Notes: generated by a model from the sequence alone, not told the origin. Counted from the stretch's first letter, positions 17,555-26,520 are shown. The stretch: 64,000 nucleotides of DNA from Martinezella rhizogenes (GCF_000799715.1 NZ_JUHG01000013.1:1-64000), one strand, 5' to 3'. Made by a program: numbers and translations.

Positions 17555-18853
17555 ATGCGTCGTATCGTTGTAACAGGAATGGGAGCTGTAAGCCCCCTTG
17601 GAGCCAATGTTGATATCGCTTGGTCGCGCCTTCTTGCGGGTCAGAGCGGTATTCGGCGGCTGGGGGACGATGTCGTCGGAGACCTCCCATCGAAAATAGG
17701 GGGAGTTGTCCCCTCAATCGCGGAGGATCCCGAAGGAGGCTTCGATCCCGATACGGTCATGGCTCCGAAGGATCAACGCAAGGTCGATCGATTCATCCTC
17801 TTCGCACTGGCGGCCGCTGAAGAGGCGCTCGCCCAAGCGAAATGGAAACCGCTTTCCAATGATGACCGGTTGCGTACCGCGACGATCATCGCCTCGGGCA
17901 TTGGCGGCTTTCCAGCAATAACCGAAGCGGTTCGCACCGTCGACCAGCGCGGTCCCCGCCGTCTTTCGCCCTTCACCGTGCCGTCGTTTCTCGTCAATCT
18001 CGCAGCAGGACAAGCATCGATCCGCTTCGGCTTCAAAGGTCCGATCGGCGCACCGGTGACGGCGTGCGCGGCCGGTGTTCAGGCCATAGGCGATGCTGCC
18101 AGGCTTATTCGATCCAATGAAGCCGATATTGCAATATGCGGCGGAACCGAAGCCTGCATGAATATCGTCAGTCTCGGTGGCTTTGCCGCGGCCAGATCTT
18201 TGTCAACTGGTTTCAATGAAGCTCCGGTCCGGGCATCGCGTCCTTTCGACATGATGCGGGACGGCTTCGTCATGGGCGAAGGAGCGGGAATCCTGGTCAT
18301 CGAGGCGCTCAGCCACGCGCTTGCCCGCGGCGCAACGCCAATAGCCGAACTCGTCGGATACGGTACGACAGCAGACGCTCATCATATTACCTCCGGCCCC
18401 GAGGACGGAAACGGTGCGCGCAGAGCGATGGAGATCGCCATTGCGCAGGCTAGTATAAGTCCGCGTGAAATCGGTCACTTGAACGCGCACGCGACCTCCA
18501 CTCCAGTTGGCGATCTCGGTGAAATCAGAGCCATCAAAAGTGTCTTCGGCTCAGATAACGCTATCGCGGTCAGTGGGACAAAATCTGCAACGGGACACCT
18601 TCTCGGTGCAGCCGGCGGCCTCGAGGCGATTTTCACGATCATGGCACTCAGGAACCAGATCGCGCCACCAACCCTGAACCTGAACGCGCCTGATCCGGAA
18701 GCTGACGGCATCGATTTCGTCGCCAACGACGCACGGCGCGTGGGGATGGAATACGCAATATCGAATGGCTTCGGCTTTGGCGGGGTGAATGCAAGCGCCG
18801 TATTCAGACGCTGGCCGGAGGGGAGCATCACTCGATCTACTTCCGTCAGGTGA
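17555..18853 (+). CDS. Beta-ketoacyl-ACP synthase II-like enzyme (orphan KAS)
   Basis: A 432-residue FabF-type condensing enzyme. The active site is complete: Cys171 in TACAAG, His312 in NAHATSTPVGD, Lys343 in GTKSATGH and His348. It extends an acyl chain on acyl carrier protein by two carbons from malonyl-ACP. AGGTGG precedes the ATG. No acyl carrier protein, reductase or FabG lies next to it, unlike the primary fabF locus, and it follows an efflux/TetR locus. It is therefore a secondary copy, perhaps for a special lipid or nodulation-type acyl chain (as NodE is FabF-like); that role is speculation. Confidence 0.88.
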   Translation: MRRIVVTGMGAVSPLGANVDIAWSRLLAGQSGIRRLGDDVVGDLPSKIGGVVPSIAEDPEGGFDPDTVMAPKDQRKVDRFILFALAAAEEALAQAKWKPLSNDDRLRTATIIASGIGGFPAITEAVRTVDQRGPRRLSPFTVPSFLVNLAAGQASIRFGFKGPIGAPVTACAAGVQAIGDAARLIRSNEADIAICGGTEACMNIVSLGGFAAARSLSTGFNEAPVRASRPFDMMRDGFVMGEGAGILVIEALSHALARGATPIAELVGYGTTADAHHITSGPEDGNGARRAMEIAIAQASISPREIGHLNAHATSTPVGDLGEIRAIKSVFGSDNAIAVSGTKSATGHLLGAAGGLEAIFTIMALRNQIAPPTLNLNAPDPEADGIDFVANDARRVGMEYAISNGFGFGGVNASAVFRRWPEGSITRSTSVR

Positions 18854-18906
18854 TGTGAATATGCCCCAGCAGAAATCGCAAACCTGTCGACCGAGAGACC
18901 CACGCG

Positions 18907-19080
18907 ATGAAGCTAACAATGGTTCCTTTGTAAAACATCATTGAGCTGAAGCCAGAGATCACGGTCATCGACGTCGGAGATGGTAGCGGAAATGCTGTGA
19001 GAAAATACGATTGCGCAAAAGCTTGAGGGCGTAGAATTCATCGTTGCCAACACCGATACACAGACGCTTTCCATATCGGA
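18907..19080 (+). pseudogene. Remnant of an ftsZ gene (N-terminal GTPase part)
   Basis: Read from an ATG at 18907: after an early TAA, the sequence gives IIELKPEITVIDVGDGSGNAV, aligning with the FtsZ start ELKPRITVFGVGGGGGNAV. A frame shift near 18996-19020 is then needed to read IAQKLEGVEFIVANTDTQTLS, aligning with the FtsZ GLQGVEFVVANTDAQALT segment. Similarity stops near 19080, before the tubulin signature GGGTGTG, so only about 60 of more than 300 residues survive. The glycine-rich loop is mutated (DGSG). A degraded extra ftsZ copy fits rhizobia, several of which carry more than one ftsZ. Confidence 0.8.
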
Positions 19081-19120
19081 GATGCAAGCAGCGCGACCCG
19101 ACGAGTTCGAGATTCGCGCC

Positions 19121-19876
19121 TCAGAAACTCTCCATCCAAAGTCGAACGTCAAGTTCCAGCGTCCAAGCACTGCGATGCTGATGATGCAACATCCAATAGG
19201 CTTCGGCGATAGCATCAGTGTTCAGAAGGCCATCCTGTCCGCGCTGTTCCTTCAACTGAGATGTCTTGGTTGAAAGACGCTCGCCTTCGATGCCACCGTC
19301 GATGATCACATGCGTCACATGCACGCCCTGGGGGCCAAATTCGCGAGCGAGGCTTTGCGCAAGAGCCCTCAGACCTATCTTGGCGACCGCGAAGGAGGAA
19401 TAGTTGGCTTCGCCGCGTAACGGGCCGCTGGCGCCCGTAAAGGCGAGCGTGCCGCCACGCGCAACCAGGGCAGGAAGCGCCGCCTTCGCTATCTCAAAAT
19501 TCACGAGCACATATTTGCGCCAATGACTTTCGATCTCCTGCGGCGTGAGTTGAAGGAGTGGCGAGACTCGGCTGGGGCCTACGTTCTGAACTGCCACCGT
19601 AAGCGGTGCGAGCGATTCAGCATCGCGCACAAACCGCGCCATATCCAAAGCGCTGGACGCATCGCCGACGCTAAGCGCGACCCGCCCACCGGATGCCTCG
19701 ATCCGCTCGGCCGTTTCATTTAGCTTCGCTTCATTGCGGCCGGCTAGCAGGACGGGATAACCATCGGCTGCAAAGCGCCTTGCGATGGCGGCGCTCAAGC
19801 CATGATAAGCACCAACACCGACGATCAAAACACTCCCTCTGGAAGTTCCCGGTTCCAAAATATCAAGCTTGGTCAT
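19121..19876 (-). CDS. SDR-family protein with Tyr-to-Phe change in the active site
   Basis: A 251-residue Rossmann-fold SDR. The cofactor loop is unusual, GVGAYHGLS (20-28), instead of TGxxxGxG. TGAS is at 147-150. The catalytic YxxxK is replaced by Phe162-Ala-Val-Ala-Lys166, with a Tyr three residues earlier (159). The same FAxAK pattern is, from memory, seen in a subgroup of SDRs, so it may be catalytic in another way or a binding protein. It lies 128 bases downstream of an HxlR gene on the same strand; expression may be linked. Its 3' end overlaps the region where the ftsZ remnant fades out. Confidence 0.82.
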   Translation of the reverse strand: MTKLDILEPGTSRGSVLIVGVGAYHGLSAAIARRFAADGYPVLLAGRNEAKLNETAERIEASGGRVALSVGDASSALDMARFVRDAESLAPLTVAVQNVGPSRVSPLLQLTPQEIESHWRKYVLVNFEIAKAALPALVARGGTLAFTGASGPLRGEANYSSFAVAKIGLRALAQSLAREFGPQGVHVTHVIIDGGIEGERLSTKTSQLKEQRGQDGLLNTDAIAEAYWMLHHQHRSAWTLELDVRLWMESF

Positions 19877-20004
19877 CTGACGGTTTCAATCGTTATTGTG
19901 AAATGGGGCGCGACGGTTTGGGTTGGTACTCCAGGCAAACGACATGATTTTCGCCAAGGAAGGAGCCAAGCCTCAAGGCCCCTGCTTCCCAATAATGTCC
20001 AGTA

Positions 20005-20436
20005 TCACTGCGGCATGACGATGCGAATGGGACGTGTGCCGATTGGTGCGCCGGTTACATGGTCAATGGTGACAGGCTCGATTTCCGTGTTCGTTTCTGC
20101 ATCGAAGAAACGAGTGACATCGCCTCCGTTGCGGTGCTTCCGCCCCCAGGCACCAAGGGCAAATAGCACAGGAAGGAAATCCTGACCGGCCGGTGTCAGC
20201 ACGTATTCATCCCGAGGCGGCCGGTCGCAATAGCGGCGCTTCTGCAAAAGCCCCTCCTCCGTCAACGCGGCGAGGCGGGTGGTTAGCATGGTCGGCGCAA
20301 TGCCCAAACTCTTGCGAAACTCATCGAAGCGCGTTGATCCGGCATTGGCATCGCGCATGATCAGCATACTCCAAGCGTCGCCTACCAAAGCGAGGCTACG
20401 AGCGATCAGACACGGTTGGCTTGAGAGATTCTTCAT
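20005..20436 (-). CDS. HxlR-family transcriptional regulator
   Basis: A 143-residue winged-helix protein: LVGDAWSMLIMRDANAG (first helix, GDxWS/T-LI-R pattern), RFDEFRKSLGIAPTMLTTRL (recognition helix) and the wing YCDRPPRDEYVLTPAG. This is the HxlR layout plus a 40-residue C-terminal extension. It is upstream of the SDR gene on the same strand and divergent from a YCII-domain gene; either or both may be its targets. The ribosome-binding site is weak. No clear operator dyad was found in the 160-base intergenic region. Confidence 0.87.
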   Translation of the reverse strand: MKNLSSQPCLIARSLALVGDAWSMLIMRDANAGSTRFDEFRKSLGIAPTMLTTRLAALTEEGLLQKRRYCDRPPRDEYVLTPAGQDFLPVLFALGAWGRKHRNGGDVTRFFDAETNTEIEPVTIDHVTGAPIGTRPIRIVMPQ

Positions 20437-20600
20437 ATTGATATCATTTTAAGAGTGACTCGATTTTATTTTGATAGTAACTGATCGCGCGCTGATGTTC
20501 CATCACAAAGCGGCACATACGCCGAAAGCAAGCAAAGGCGAGGCTTTTTGGTCTCGGCCCGCGTTCCAGGCGGTGCGTCCCGTAACCCAGGAGCCAAACT

Positions 20601-20897
20601 ATGAAATATTACCTGTGCAAGTATATTCCGCCGCGTGCTAACTTTCTGGCGACGATGTCCGCCGACGAGCAGCAATGGATGAAGCAGCACGGGGCTTTCC
20701 TCGATGAGCTTCTTAGCGAAGGAAAGATCGTCGCGCATGGTCCGGTAATGGATCCCGCCGGCGGTTATGGTGTCTCGCTCTACCAGATCGCCGATGATCA
20801 GGACATACAGGCGATCACCTCAGAAGATCCCATCGTCAAAAATGGCGCTGGCCACTATGAGCATCATCCAATGCTTCATCTGAAGGCGCGCGGCTAA
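20601..20897 (+). CDS. YCII-related (YciI-like) small protein
   Basis: A 98-residue protein, full length for the family. It begins MKYYLCKYIPPRANF and has the family pattern of an acidic/His-rich ferredoxin-like fold: QQWMKQHGAFLDELLSEGKI, AHGPVMDPAGGYGVSLYQI, then a C-terminal HYEHHPM. The conserved His in KQHG and the following Gly-Pro match YCII-domain proteins, which are thought to be dimeric enzymes or binding proteins of mostly unknown function. AGGAG precedes the start. It is divergent from the HxlR gene and may be under its control. Confidence 0.85.
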   Translation: MKYYLCKYIPPRANFLATMSADEQQWMKQHGAFLDELLSEGKIVAHGPVMDPAGGYGVSLYQIADDQDIQAITSEDPIVKNGAGHYEHHPMLHLKARG

Positions 20898-21150
20898 TAG
20901 GGTCTGTAAAAGTCCCATGTCATTTTCGTCCTGGTTTTCATCGGTCTGATGGAACTTTGACACCTGGTGAGAGCTCTTGGCGTTTCTCGGCAATATCGGC
21001 TACTCCGAAATGGCTCATAATTTTCGTCCCACGGGCTGCCGTATGGTGTTTGGGAAAACAACAACAACGGCTGTCCCGGGCCAAATCCTACACGCGCAAA
21101 ACCATGATGTGGATCAATTCCAGATATTAGCTGAGCTTCATGCTGCCTCC

Positions 21151-21438
21151 CTAGCGGTGATTTGCGGAAATCTTGCGAAGGTGATCTCTTATCATCGCGC
21201 GAAACTCGCCGAATGTTTGAAACCCGATGTGCTGCGCCAGCCGCAAAACCGTCGTCTGAGAAACCTTGCAGTTGCGCGCGATCGCAGCGGTACTTTCGAA
21301 AGCAATCATTTCCGGCCGTTCTATAATCTGCCTCGCGACCTGTTCGAGACTGTCGGGAAAGACGATCTGCCGTTTGGCGATCAGATACTTCAGTTCCTGC
21401 AGTGTCGCGGGAGGACGGTTGTCTCTATCCTGTAGCAT
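21151..21438 (-). CDS. HTH-only RpiR-family protein (sugar-binding domain missing)
   Basis: A 95-residue protein consisting of the RpiR helix-turn-helix domain: LQELKYLIAKRQIVFPDSLE, IIERPEMIAFESTAAIARNC, KVSQTTVLRLAQHIGFQTFG, FRAMIRDHL, then stop. The usual SIS sugar-phosphate-binding domain of about 150 residues is absent, and the DNA beyond the stop shows no trace of it in any frame. The start at 21438 has GGAGGG nine bases upstream. It lies just downstream of an inositol dehydrogenase gene. In Sinorhizobium the inositol repressor IolR is an RpiR protein, so this may be a truncated iolR or a working DNA-binding fragment. Confidence 0.7.
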   Translation of the reverse strand: MLQDRDNRPPATLQELKYLIAKRQIVFPDSLEQVARQIIERPEMIAFESTAAIARNCKVSQTTVLRLAQHIGFQTFGEFRAMIRDHLRKISANHR

Positions 21439-21567
21439 TGCGCTTAACCCTCCAAAGGACTGCCAACCGGCAACCTCAATGCGACCCGGACGCATATCGC
21501 CAGGCGGCACGTCACCCCGGTGGCGATACGGCAATGTCAGGACATCACCGCATCGCCCCGAAACTTG

Positions 21568-22560
21568 TTAAGCGACCTGCACCGGCCTGCCCGTCTGCCA
21601 GCTTACGGTGGCGGCCTCCGCCAGTTTCTGAGCCTGGAGGCCATCAAGCCCGCCGGGCTTCGGAGAGCGGTTGCCGCTGTCGATCGCATCGATGAAGGCA
21701 TTGATTTCGTTGGCGTAGGCCTGGGCATAGCGCTCCAGGAAGAAATATTGAACGGGATCGCCGCTTATGCCGTTCGCATTGGAAAGCTCGACGCTGGTTG
21801 CGTGGATATTCCTCGCGGCAAGCATGCCGGCAGCTCCGTGGACTTCGATGCGCTGGTCATAGCCATACGTCGCCCGGCGCGAATTGGTGATGACCGCAAT
21901 GCGCCCCGAAGCCGTCTGCATCTGCACGGCGGCGGTATCCACATCGCCCTCGGCCCCGATCGCCTTGTCGACGAGCGAAGATCCAAGTGCATTCACGACG
22001 ACGAACTCTTCCCCCATGAGGAACCGGGCCATGTCGAAATCGTGAATCATCATATCCCTGAACAATCCGCCTGAGGATTTGACGTAATCGGCCGGCGGCG
22101 GCGTGGGATCCCGGCTGGTGATCGTCACGATCTCGATTTCGCCGACATCGCCGCGGCGCAGGCGCGCTTCCACACTGGCGAAGTTCGGGTCAAACCGGCG
22201 ATTGAAGCCGATCATCAAGGTCGACTTGTTCTTCTCGACAACGTCGAGGCAGGAATTGATGCGCTCGACCGACAGGGACACCGGCTTCTCGCAGAGGATT
22301 GCCTTGCCGGCCCTGGCCGCCGCCTCGATGAGATCGGCGTGGCTGGGGGTCGGCGTCGCGATGAGGATCGCATCGACACCCGGGGACTTGATGACATCTT
22401 CCGCATCGGCAACCTCAGCACCCGTCTGCGCGGCCAGCGCCTCAGCCGATGCCCTGAAGGCATCCGCCACATAGACGAGCTTGGCCTTCGGGTTCGCCGC
22501 AATGGTCGCGGCATGCACCTTGCCTATCCGGCCAGCGCCGATCACTCCAAACCTGATCAT
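21568..22560 (-). CDS. iolG: Inositol 2-dehydrogenase (Gfo/Idh/MocA family)
   Basis: A 330-residue NAD-dependent dehydrogenase oxidising myo-inositol to 2-keto-inositol (or a related cyclitol/sugar). The Rossmann motif GVIGAGRIG is at 5-13. Lys92 in CEKPVS, Asp169 and His173 in MMIHDFDMARFL match the Lys-Asp-His triad of Bacillus IolG (K97, D172, H176). Length and C-terminal beta-sheet domain are normal. Last enzyme gene of a minus-strand operon with a TIM-barrel isomerase and a sugar ABC transporter. MocA, the rhizopine dehydrogenase, belongs to the same family, so a rhizopine-like substrate is possible. Confidence 0.85.
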   Translation of the reverse strand: MIRFGVIGAGRIGKVHAATIAANPKAKLVYVADAFRASAEALAAQTGAEVADAEDVIKSPGVDAILIATPTPSHADLIEAAARAGKAILCEKPVSLSVERINSCLDVVEKNKSTLMIGFNRRFDPNFASVEARLRRGDVGEIEIVTITSRDPTPPPADYVKSSGGLFRDMMIHDFDMARFLMGEEFVVVNALGSSLVDKAIGAEGDVDTAAVQMQTASGRIAVITNSRRATYGYDQRIEVHGAAGMLAARNIHATSVELSNANGISGDPVQYFFLERYAQAYANEINAFIDAIDSGNRSPKPGGLDGLQAQKLAEAATVSWQTGRPVQVA

Positions 22561-22602
22561 TGATATTTCTCCGTGATATGTAAGTGTTGACTATCGAAAT
22601 CT

Positions 22603-23406
22603 TCAAACCGTGAAGGCGTCGCGGAAACGAGCAAGCGCCGTCTCATCATCGCCGGAGGCCCAGGCTTCCATGCCGATCGTGCCGCGATAACCCATATCCT
22701 TGAGCGCACGGGCGATTGCCTTGTAGTTGATCTCTCCGGTGCCCGGCTCCATGCGGCCGGGAACATCCGCCACCTGGATTTCGCCGATATAGGGCAGAGC
22801 GCGACGGCATAACTCAATCAGGTTTCCTTCGCCGATCTGGGCGTGATAAAGATCGAGATTGAGCTTCAATGCTGGTCGGTTTACCGACGAAACGAGCGCA
22901 AGCGTATCTTCGGCCTTTGCAAACGGTGTCTTGGGGTGATCGACTGCTTCATTGAGGTTTTCGAGCACAAAGGTGACGCCCTCTTTCTCGCCGAGCTCGG
23001 CGATACGGTTAAGCGTGTCGTGCGCCTTGAGCCACATGGCGCCCGTCACCTTGTCGGCCTTGACCACAGGCAGGCCCTGGCCGTCGAGACCAGTCCCGTG
23101 CAGGTTGAGGCGCGGGCAATTGAGCTCCCTGGCGATCGGGATCGATTGCTTCGCCGTTCGCAGCAATTCGTCTGCGCCCTCGTCATCGACGAGCGTGCCG
23201 GTGACATAGCCCGTCATCGACGAGAAGACCGCTCCGGATTTTGCCAGGGCGGCGATGTCATGTTTCGTCCAGTCCCAGATCTCGGTGTGAAAGCCGAGTT
23301 CGGTGATGCGCTTGAGCCTGTCGACGACAGGAAGCGACTTGAAGACCATCTCGGCGCAGACCGCGAGCGTGAAAGGGGATGAGGCATTCGACAAGCCGTC
23401 ATTCAT
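22603..23406 (-). CDS. TIM-barrel sugar isomerase (hydroxypyruvate isomerase/IolE-MocC-like)
   Basis: A 267-residue AP-endonuclease-2-like TIM barrel. Landmarks are CAEMVFKSLPVVDRLKRITE, HTEIWDW near the N terminus, NLHGTGLDGQG, and VLENLNEAVDHP (the Glu of strand 5), then LNLDLYHAQIGEGN (metal-ligand Asp/His) and IGEIQVADVPGRMEPGTGEI, with a final GMEAW. The acidic/His set fits a divalent-metal isomerase or epimerase acting on small sugars or hydroxypyruvate. The start at 23406 is chosen because upstream in-frame residues are not family-like. It sits between iolG and the ABC ATPase gene and probably acts on the same imported compound. Confidence 0.82.
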   Translation of the reverse strand: MNDGLSNASSPFTLAVCAEMVFKSLPVVDRLKRITELGFHTEIWDWTKHDIAALAKSGAVFSSMTGYVTGTLVDDEGADELLRTAKQSIPIARELNCPRLNLHGTGLDGQGLPVVKADKVTGAMWLKAHDTLNRIAELGEKEGVTFVLENLNEAVDHPKTPFAKAEDTLALVSSVNRPALKLNLDLYHAQIGEGNLIELCRRALPYIGEIQVADVPGRMEPGTGEINYKAIARALKDMGYRGTIGMEAWASGDDETALARFRDAFTV

Positions 23407-23487
23407 GACCGTATTCCATGGTTGATGATTGGGTGAGAGGCGGCGGCCTTCGAAAGGCAATCGAGCGCCGCCTCGGAAGCAAGCCGG

Positions 23488-24282
23488 CTAGATCGTACCG
23501 CCGAGCTCTTCGGACAATTGCTGCAGTTCCTTGCCACCGGCCATGAGGTTCTGAAGCTCATCCATCGCGATATCAGCTTTGGCAAAAGTGCCAAGCGTCT
23601 GGCCGCGATTGAGGATGGTGAAGCGGTCCGCCACCGCATAGGCATGGCGGACATTGTGGGTGATGAAAATGACGCCCAACCCTTTCTGTCGAACCTGGTG
23701 GATGTATTTCAGCACCATCGAGGTTTGCGCCACGCCGAGCGCCGAAGTCGGCTCATCGAGAATGAGTATCTTGGCGCCGAAGTAGACCGCGCGCGCAATC
23801 GCAACGCATTGGCGTTCGCCTCCGGACAGAGTGCCTACCGCCTGATTGGGATCGCGGATATCGATGCCGATCTTGCGCATCTCTTCACGCGTGACATCGT
23901 TACAATGCGTAAGGTCGAGGTGGCGGAAAGGGAAGAAGCCTTTGCGAGGCTCCCGCCCCATGAAGAAATTACGGGTGATCGACATCAGCGGGATCATGGC
24001 AAGATCCTGGTAGACGGTCGCGATCCCCGCATCGAGCGCGTCGCGCGGACTGCGGAAATTGACGGGCTTGCCTTCAACCATGAACGCACCGCCACTTGGG
24101 CGGACGACGCCGGAGAGTGTCTTGATCAAAGTGGATTTGCCGGCGCCATTGTCTCCGAGGAGACAAAGCACCTCTCCGGCCGACACCTGCATCGACACAC
24201 CATTGAGCGCAATCACGGAGCCGTAGTGCTTGATGATATCGGTCACTTCGATGACCGGCGTTCGATTGTTGACATCAGACAT
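23488..24282 (-). CDS. Sugar ABC transporter ATPase (single-domain)
   Basis: A 264-residue ATPase: Walker [10 protein letters not shown] near residue 45, signature [14 protein letters not shown], Walker [13 protein letters not shown], then the switch His in ITHN. The signature has Glu-Arg-Gln after LSGG, typical of the carbohydrate CUT2 class. Unlike RbsA it has only one ATPase domain, as in FrcA-type fructose and inositol transporters of rhizobia. The start at 24282 follows the permease stop by two bases. It powers uptake by the upstream permease and binding protein. Confidence 0.93.
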   Translation of the reverse strand: MSDVNNRTPVIEVTDIIKHYGSVIALNGVSMQVSAGEVLCLLGDNGAGKSTLIKTLSGVVRPSGGAFMVEGKPVNFRSPRDALDAGIATVYQDLAMIPLMSITRNFFMGREPRKGFFPFRHLDLTHCNDVTREEMRKIGIDIRDPNQAVGTLSGGERQCVAIARAVYFGAKILILDEPTSALGVAQTSMVLKYIHQVRQKGLGVIFITHNVRHAYAVADRFTILNRGQTLGTFAKADIAMDELQNLMAGGKELQQLSEELGGTI

Positions 24283-24284
24283 GA

Positions 24285-25406
24285 TCAGCGCTCCCCGGTA
24301 ACCTTGCGACGGATAAAATTGTTGAAGAGAACGGCCAGCAGCAGCATCGAGCCCAGGAAAACCTGAAACCAGTCGGAGTCGAACTTGGTGTAAGTCAGGC
24401 CAATCGAAACCGAGCCGAAGATGATCGCGCCGAAGAACGCGCCGATCGCCGAACCATAGCCGCCGGTCAGCAGGCACCCGCCGATGACAGCGGCGATGAT
24501 CGCCTCGAACTCTTTCTGAAAGCCGCGTCTGGCGTCGGTCGAGCCGGCATCGAGCACTGTGATGATGGCAACCAGAGCCGCCGCACATGCCGTCAGCGCA
24601 AACAGGCCGGTTTTAACCCTGTGGACCGGCACGCCGGAGTTTCTCGCCGCGTTGGGATCGCCACCGGCAGCGAAGATCCAGTTGCCGGTACGCGTGCGCA
24701 GGAGGACCCATGTCGCAGCCAAGGCAACCGCGGCGAACCACAATACGGAGACCGGGATGCCCGTAACCTTCGGCATGCCATTGGGGAACTTGTCGATCAG
24801 GTCGTGATCCGCAAGCCAGACAAAGACGCCCTTCAGCGCATCGCCGGAAAAAAAGCCAAGCAACGGACTGTCCTTGACCCGGTCGCCGATGCCGCGAAGC
24901 TGCGTTGAGCCGCCCGTCGCCCACTTCAGGCCGACGAGCGTCAGGCCACGCAAGATGAAGAGGAAAGCCAGGGTCACGATGAAGGACGGAAGGCGTGTAT
25001 GAATGACGATCTGCCCATTGATCGCCCCCATGAACGCTGCAAAGAGCATCGTCATGACGATTGCAACCGAAAGCGGCTGACCGAAATTCGTCAGGGTGAC
25101 GCCGAAGATCAGTCCCGCAAAGGCCACCATCGAGCCGATCGAAAGATCGAACTCGCCGCCGATCATCAGAAGTGCCGCTGCAATGGCAAGGATTCCCAAT
25201 TGCGATGCCGGCGCCATAATGGTCATCACGCCGGACAGCGAAAACATCGTCGAATCTGCGGTGAGAAAGAAAAAGACGATGACGAGAACAAGGCCTGCCA
25301 CGGCGCCAAGCTCAGGCCGCCGCATCATATGCGTCAAAAAACTCACTTGTTTGACGCGCTCATCGGGTTTCGGCGCGGCCGCCGTTCTCTGCTCAAGCGA
25401 AGCCAT
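24285..25406 (-). CDS. Sugar ABC transporter permease (CUT2 class)
   Basis: A 373-residue polytopic inner-membrane protein with RbsC/FrcC-type features: [17 protein letters not shown] (the conserved DLSVGS/M motif), [20 protein letters not shown], and a C-terminal [20 protein letters not shown], with hydrophobic segments throughout. An extra loop around residues 175-220 contains [11 protein letters not shown]. Second gene of the operon, after the binding protein; a stem-loop lies in the gap. Confidence 0.93.
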   Translation of the reverse strand: MASLEQRTAAAPKPDERVKQVSFLTHMMRRPELGAVAGLVLVIVFFFLTADSTMFSLSGVMTIMAPASQLGILAIAAALLMIGGEFDLSIGSMVAFAGLIFGVTLTNFGQPLSVAIVMTMLFAAFMGAINGQIVIHTRLPSFIVTLAFLFILRGLTLVGLKWATGGSTQLRGIGDRVKDSPLLGFFSGDALKGVFVWLADHDLIDKFPNGMPKVTGIPVSVLWFAAVALAATWVLLRTRTGNWIFAAGGDPNAARNSGVPVHRVKTGLFALTACAAALVAIITVLDAGSTDARRGFQKEFEAIIAAVIGGCLLTGGYGSAIGAFFGAIIFGSVSIGLTYTKFDSDWFQVFLGSMLLLAVLFNNFIRRKVTGER

Positions 25407-25479
25407 AACTCCTCCAACGGGATTGTAATTTAGGGTAGCATTGGCGCTGCTCGGCAGCGCGCTCAGTCAGCCAAACCCC

Positions 25480-25497
25480 CTCCCCATCAAAGGGGAG
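25480..25497 (-). promoter_or_regulatory. Stem-loop between binding-protein and permease genes
   Basis: CTCCCC, a six-base loop, then GGGGAG, inside the 125-base gap of the operon. Such intercistronic hairpins commonly stabilise the upstream mRNA so that the binding protein is made in excess over the membrane parts. Confidence 0.45.
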
Positions 25498-25531
25498 GAG
25501 ATTCTGGGAGAATGCCTTGCGGCAATTCCGG

Positions 25532-26479
25532 TTAGCGAATGCCCTTGGCGGAAAGATCCACGACCTGGGCGGCCTTTTCCTTGGTAATAAGGTTCGGGCC
25601 GGATGGAACATTGCCCCCCGGGATAAGCCCGTATTTGGCGTAGTTGGCCAAGAATACGACCGGCAGATAGCCCTGCAGGAACTGCTGCTGATCGATCGCG
25701 AAGGCGGCCTTGCCGTCGGCCACGGCCTTCAGGAAATCGGCCGAAAGGTCGAATGTCGCCACCTTGATCTTGCCGGTCATGCCGACATCCTCGACGGCCG
25801 CGAGCGAAGGTTCGCCGGCAGTGCCGGCACCAAGCGCCATGACGGTATCGACAGCCGTATTGGAACTCAGCGCTGCCTTGACTTTCGCACGGACATCAGC
25901 CGGATCGTTGCTGACCGGAAGGACGGTGACCTTGCCGCCGAAACCATCGGCAAAGCCCTTGCAACGCAGATCGAGCGAAACGTTGCCGACCTCCTGGTTC
26001 ACGCAGATGCCTTCCTTGCCGCCCAACTCATGCAGTTTCGCACCGGCGGCTTTGCCGGCGGTGTATTCGTCCTGGCCGACATGCAGAAGCGCGCCCAGTT
26101 CCTTTGAAACATCCGAACCGGAATTGATGGAAATAACCGGGATACCGGCGGCGACAGCCTTCTTGATGGACGGACCAAGCGCCGAGGCATCCGGAATGGA
26201 GACGATAAGCCCGTCGGGCTTCTGGTTGACGGCAGCGTCGATAAGCTGCCCCATCGATACCATGTCAAAGGTTTCCGGAGCACGGTAGTCGACGCTGACA
26301 CCCATGTCCTTCGCCGCTGCGTTGACGCCGTTCTTGACGACGGACCAGAAAGGATCATTGGCCTGGCCGTGGGTGACGGCAATGATGCGAATATCCGCAG
26401 CATTGGCGATTGCCGAAGAGCAGATGAGCGCGGCAGCCATGGCTGCGCTCGCAAGAAGCGATTTCAAGCCGAATTTCAT
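25532..26479 (-). CDS. Periplasmic sugar/inositol-binding protein
   Basis: A 315-residue periplasmic-binding protein of the ribose/inositol type (Peripla_BP_4). The Sec signal peptide covers residues 1-27 (MKFGLKSLLASAAMAAALIC, ending ANAA). The mature protein begins DIRIIAVTHGQANDPFW. Ligand-site landmarks include NDPFW, SINSGSD, HVGQDEYTAG and AIDQQQFLQGYL (the typical DQ of strand 11). First gene of a five-gene operon read leftward, under the control of the divergent LacI regulator. The ligand is probably inositol, a rhizopine-like cyclitol or a small sugar, judged from the downstream iolG. Confidence 0.9.
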   Translation of the reverse strand: MKFGLKSLLASAAMAAALICSSAIANAADIRIIAVTHGQANDPFWSVVKNGVNAAAKDMGVSVDYRAPETFDMVSMGQLIDAAVNQKPDGLIVSIPDASALGPSIKKAVAAGIPVISINSGSDVSKELGALLHVGQDEYTAGKAAGAKLHELGGKEGICVNQEVGNVSLDLRCKGFADGFGGKVTVLPVSNDPADVRAKVKAALSSNTAVDTVMALGAGTAGEPSLAAVEDVGMTGKIKVATFDLSADFLKAVADGKAAFAIDQQQFLQGYLPVVFLANYAKYGLIPGGNVPSGPNLITKEKAAQVVDLSAKGIR

Positions 26480-26520
26480 TTTACCCTCCCAAAATAGTCC
26501 GCTTCACTGCGGACCTCCCA

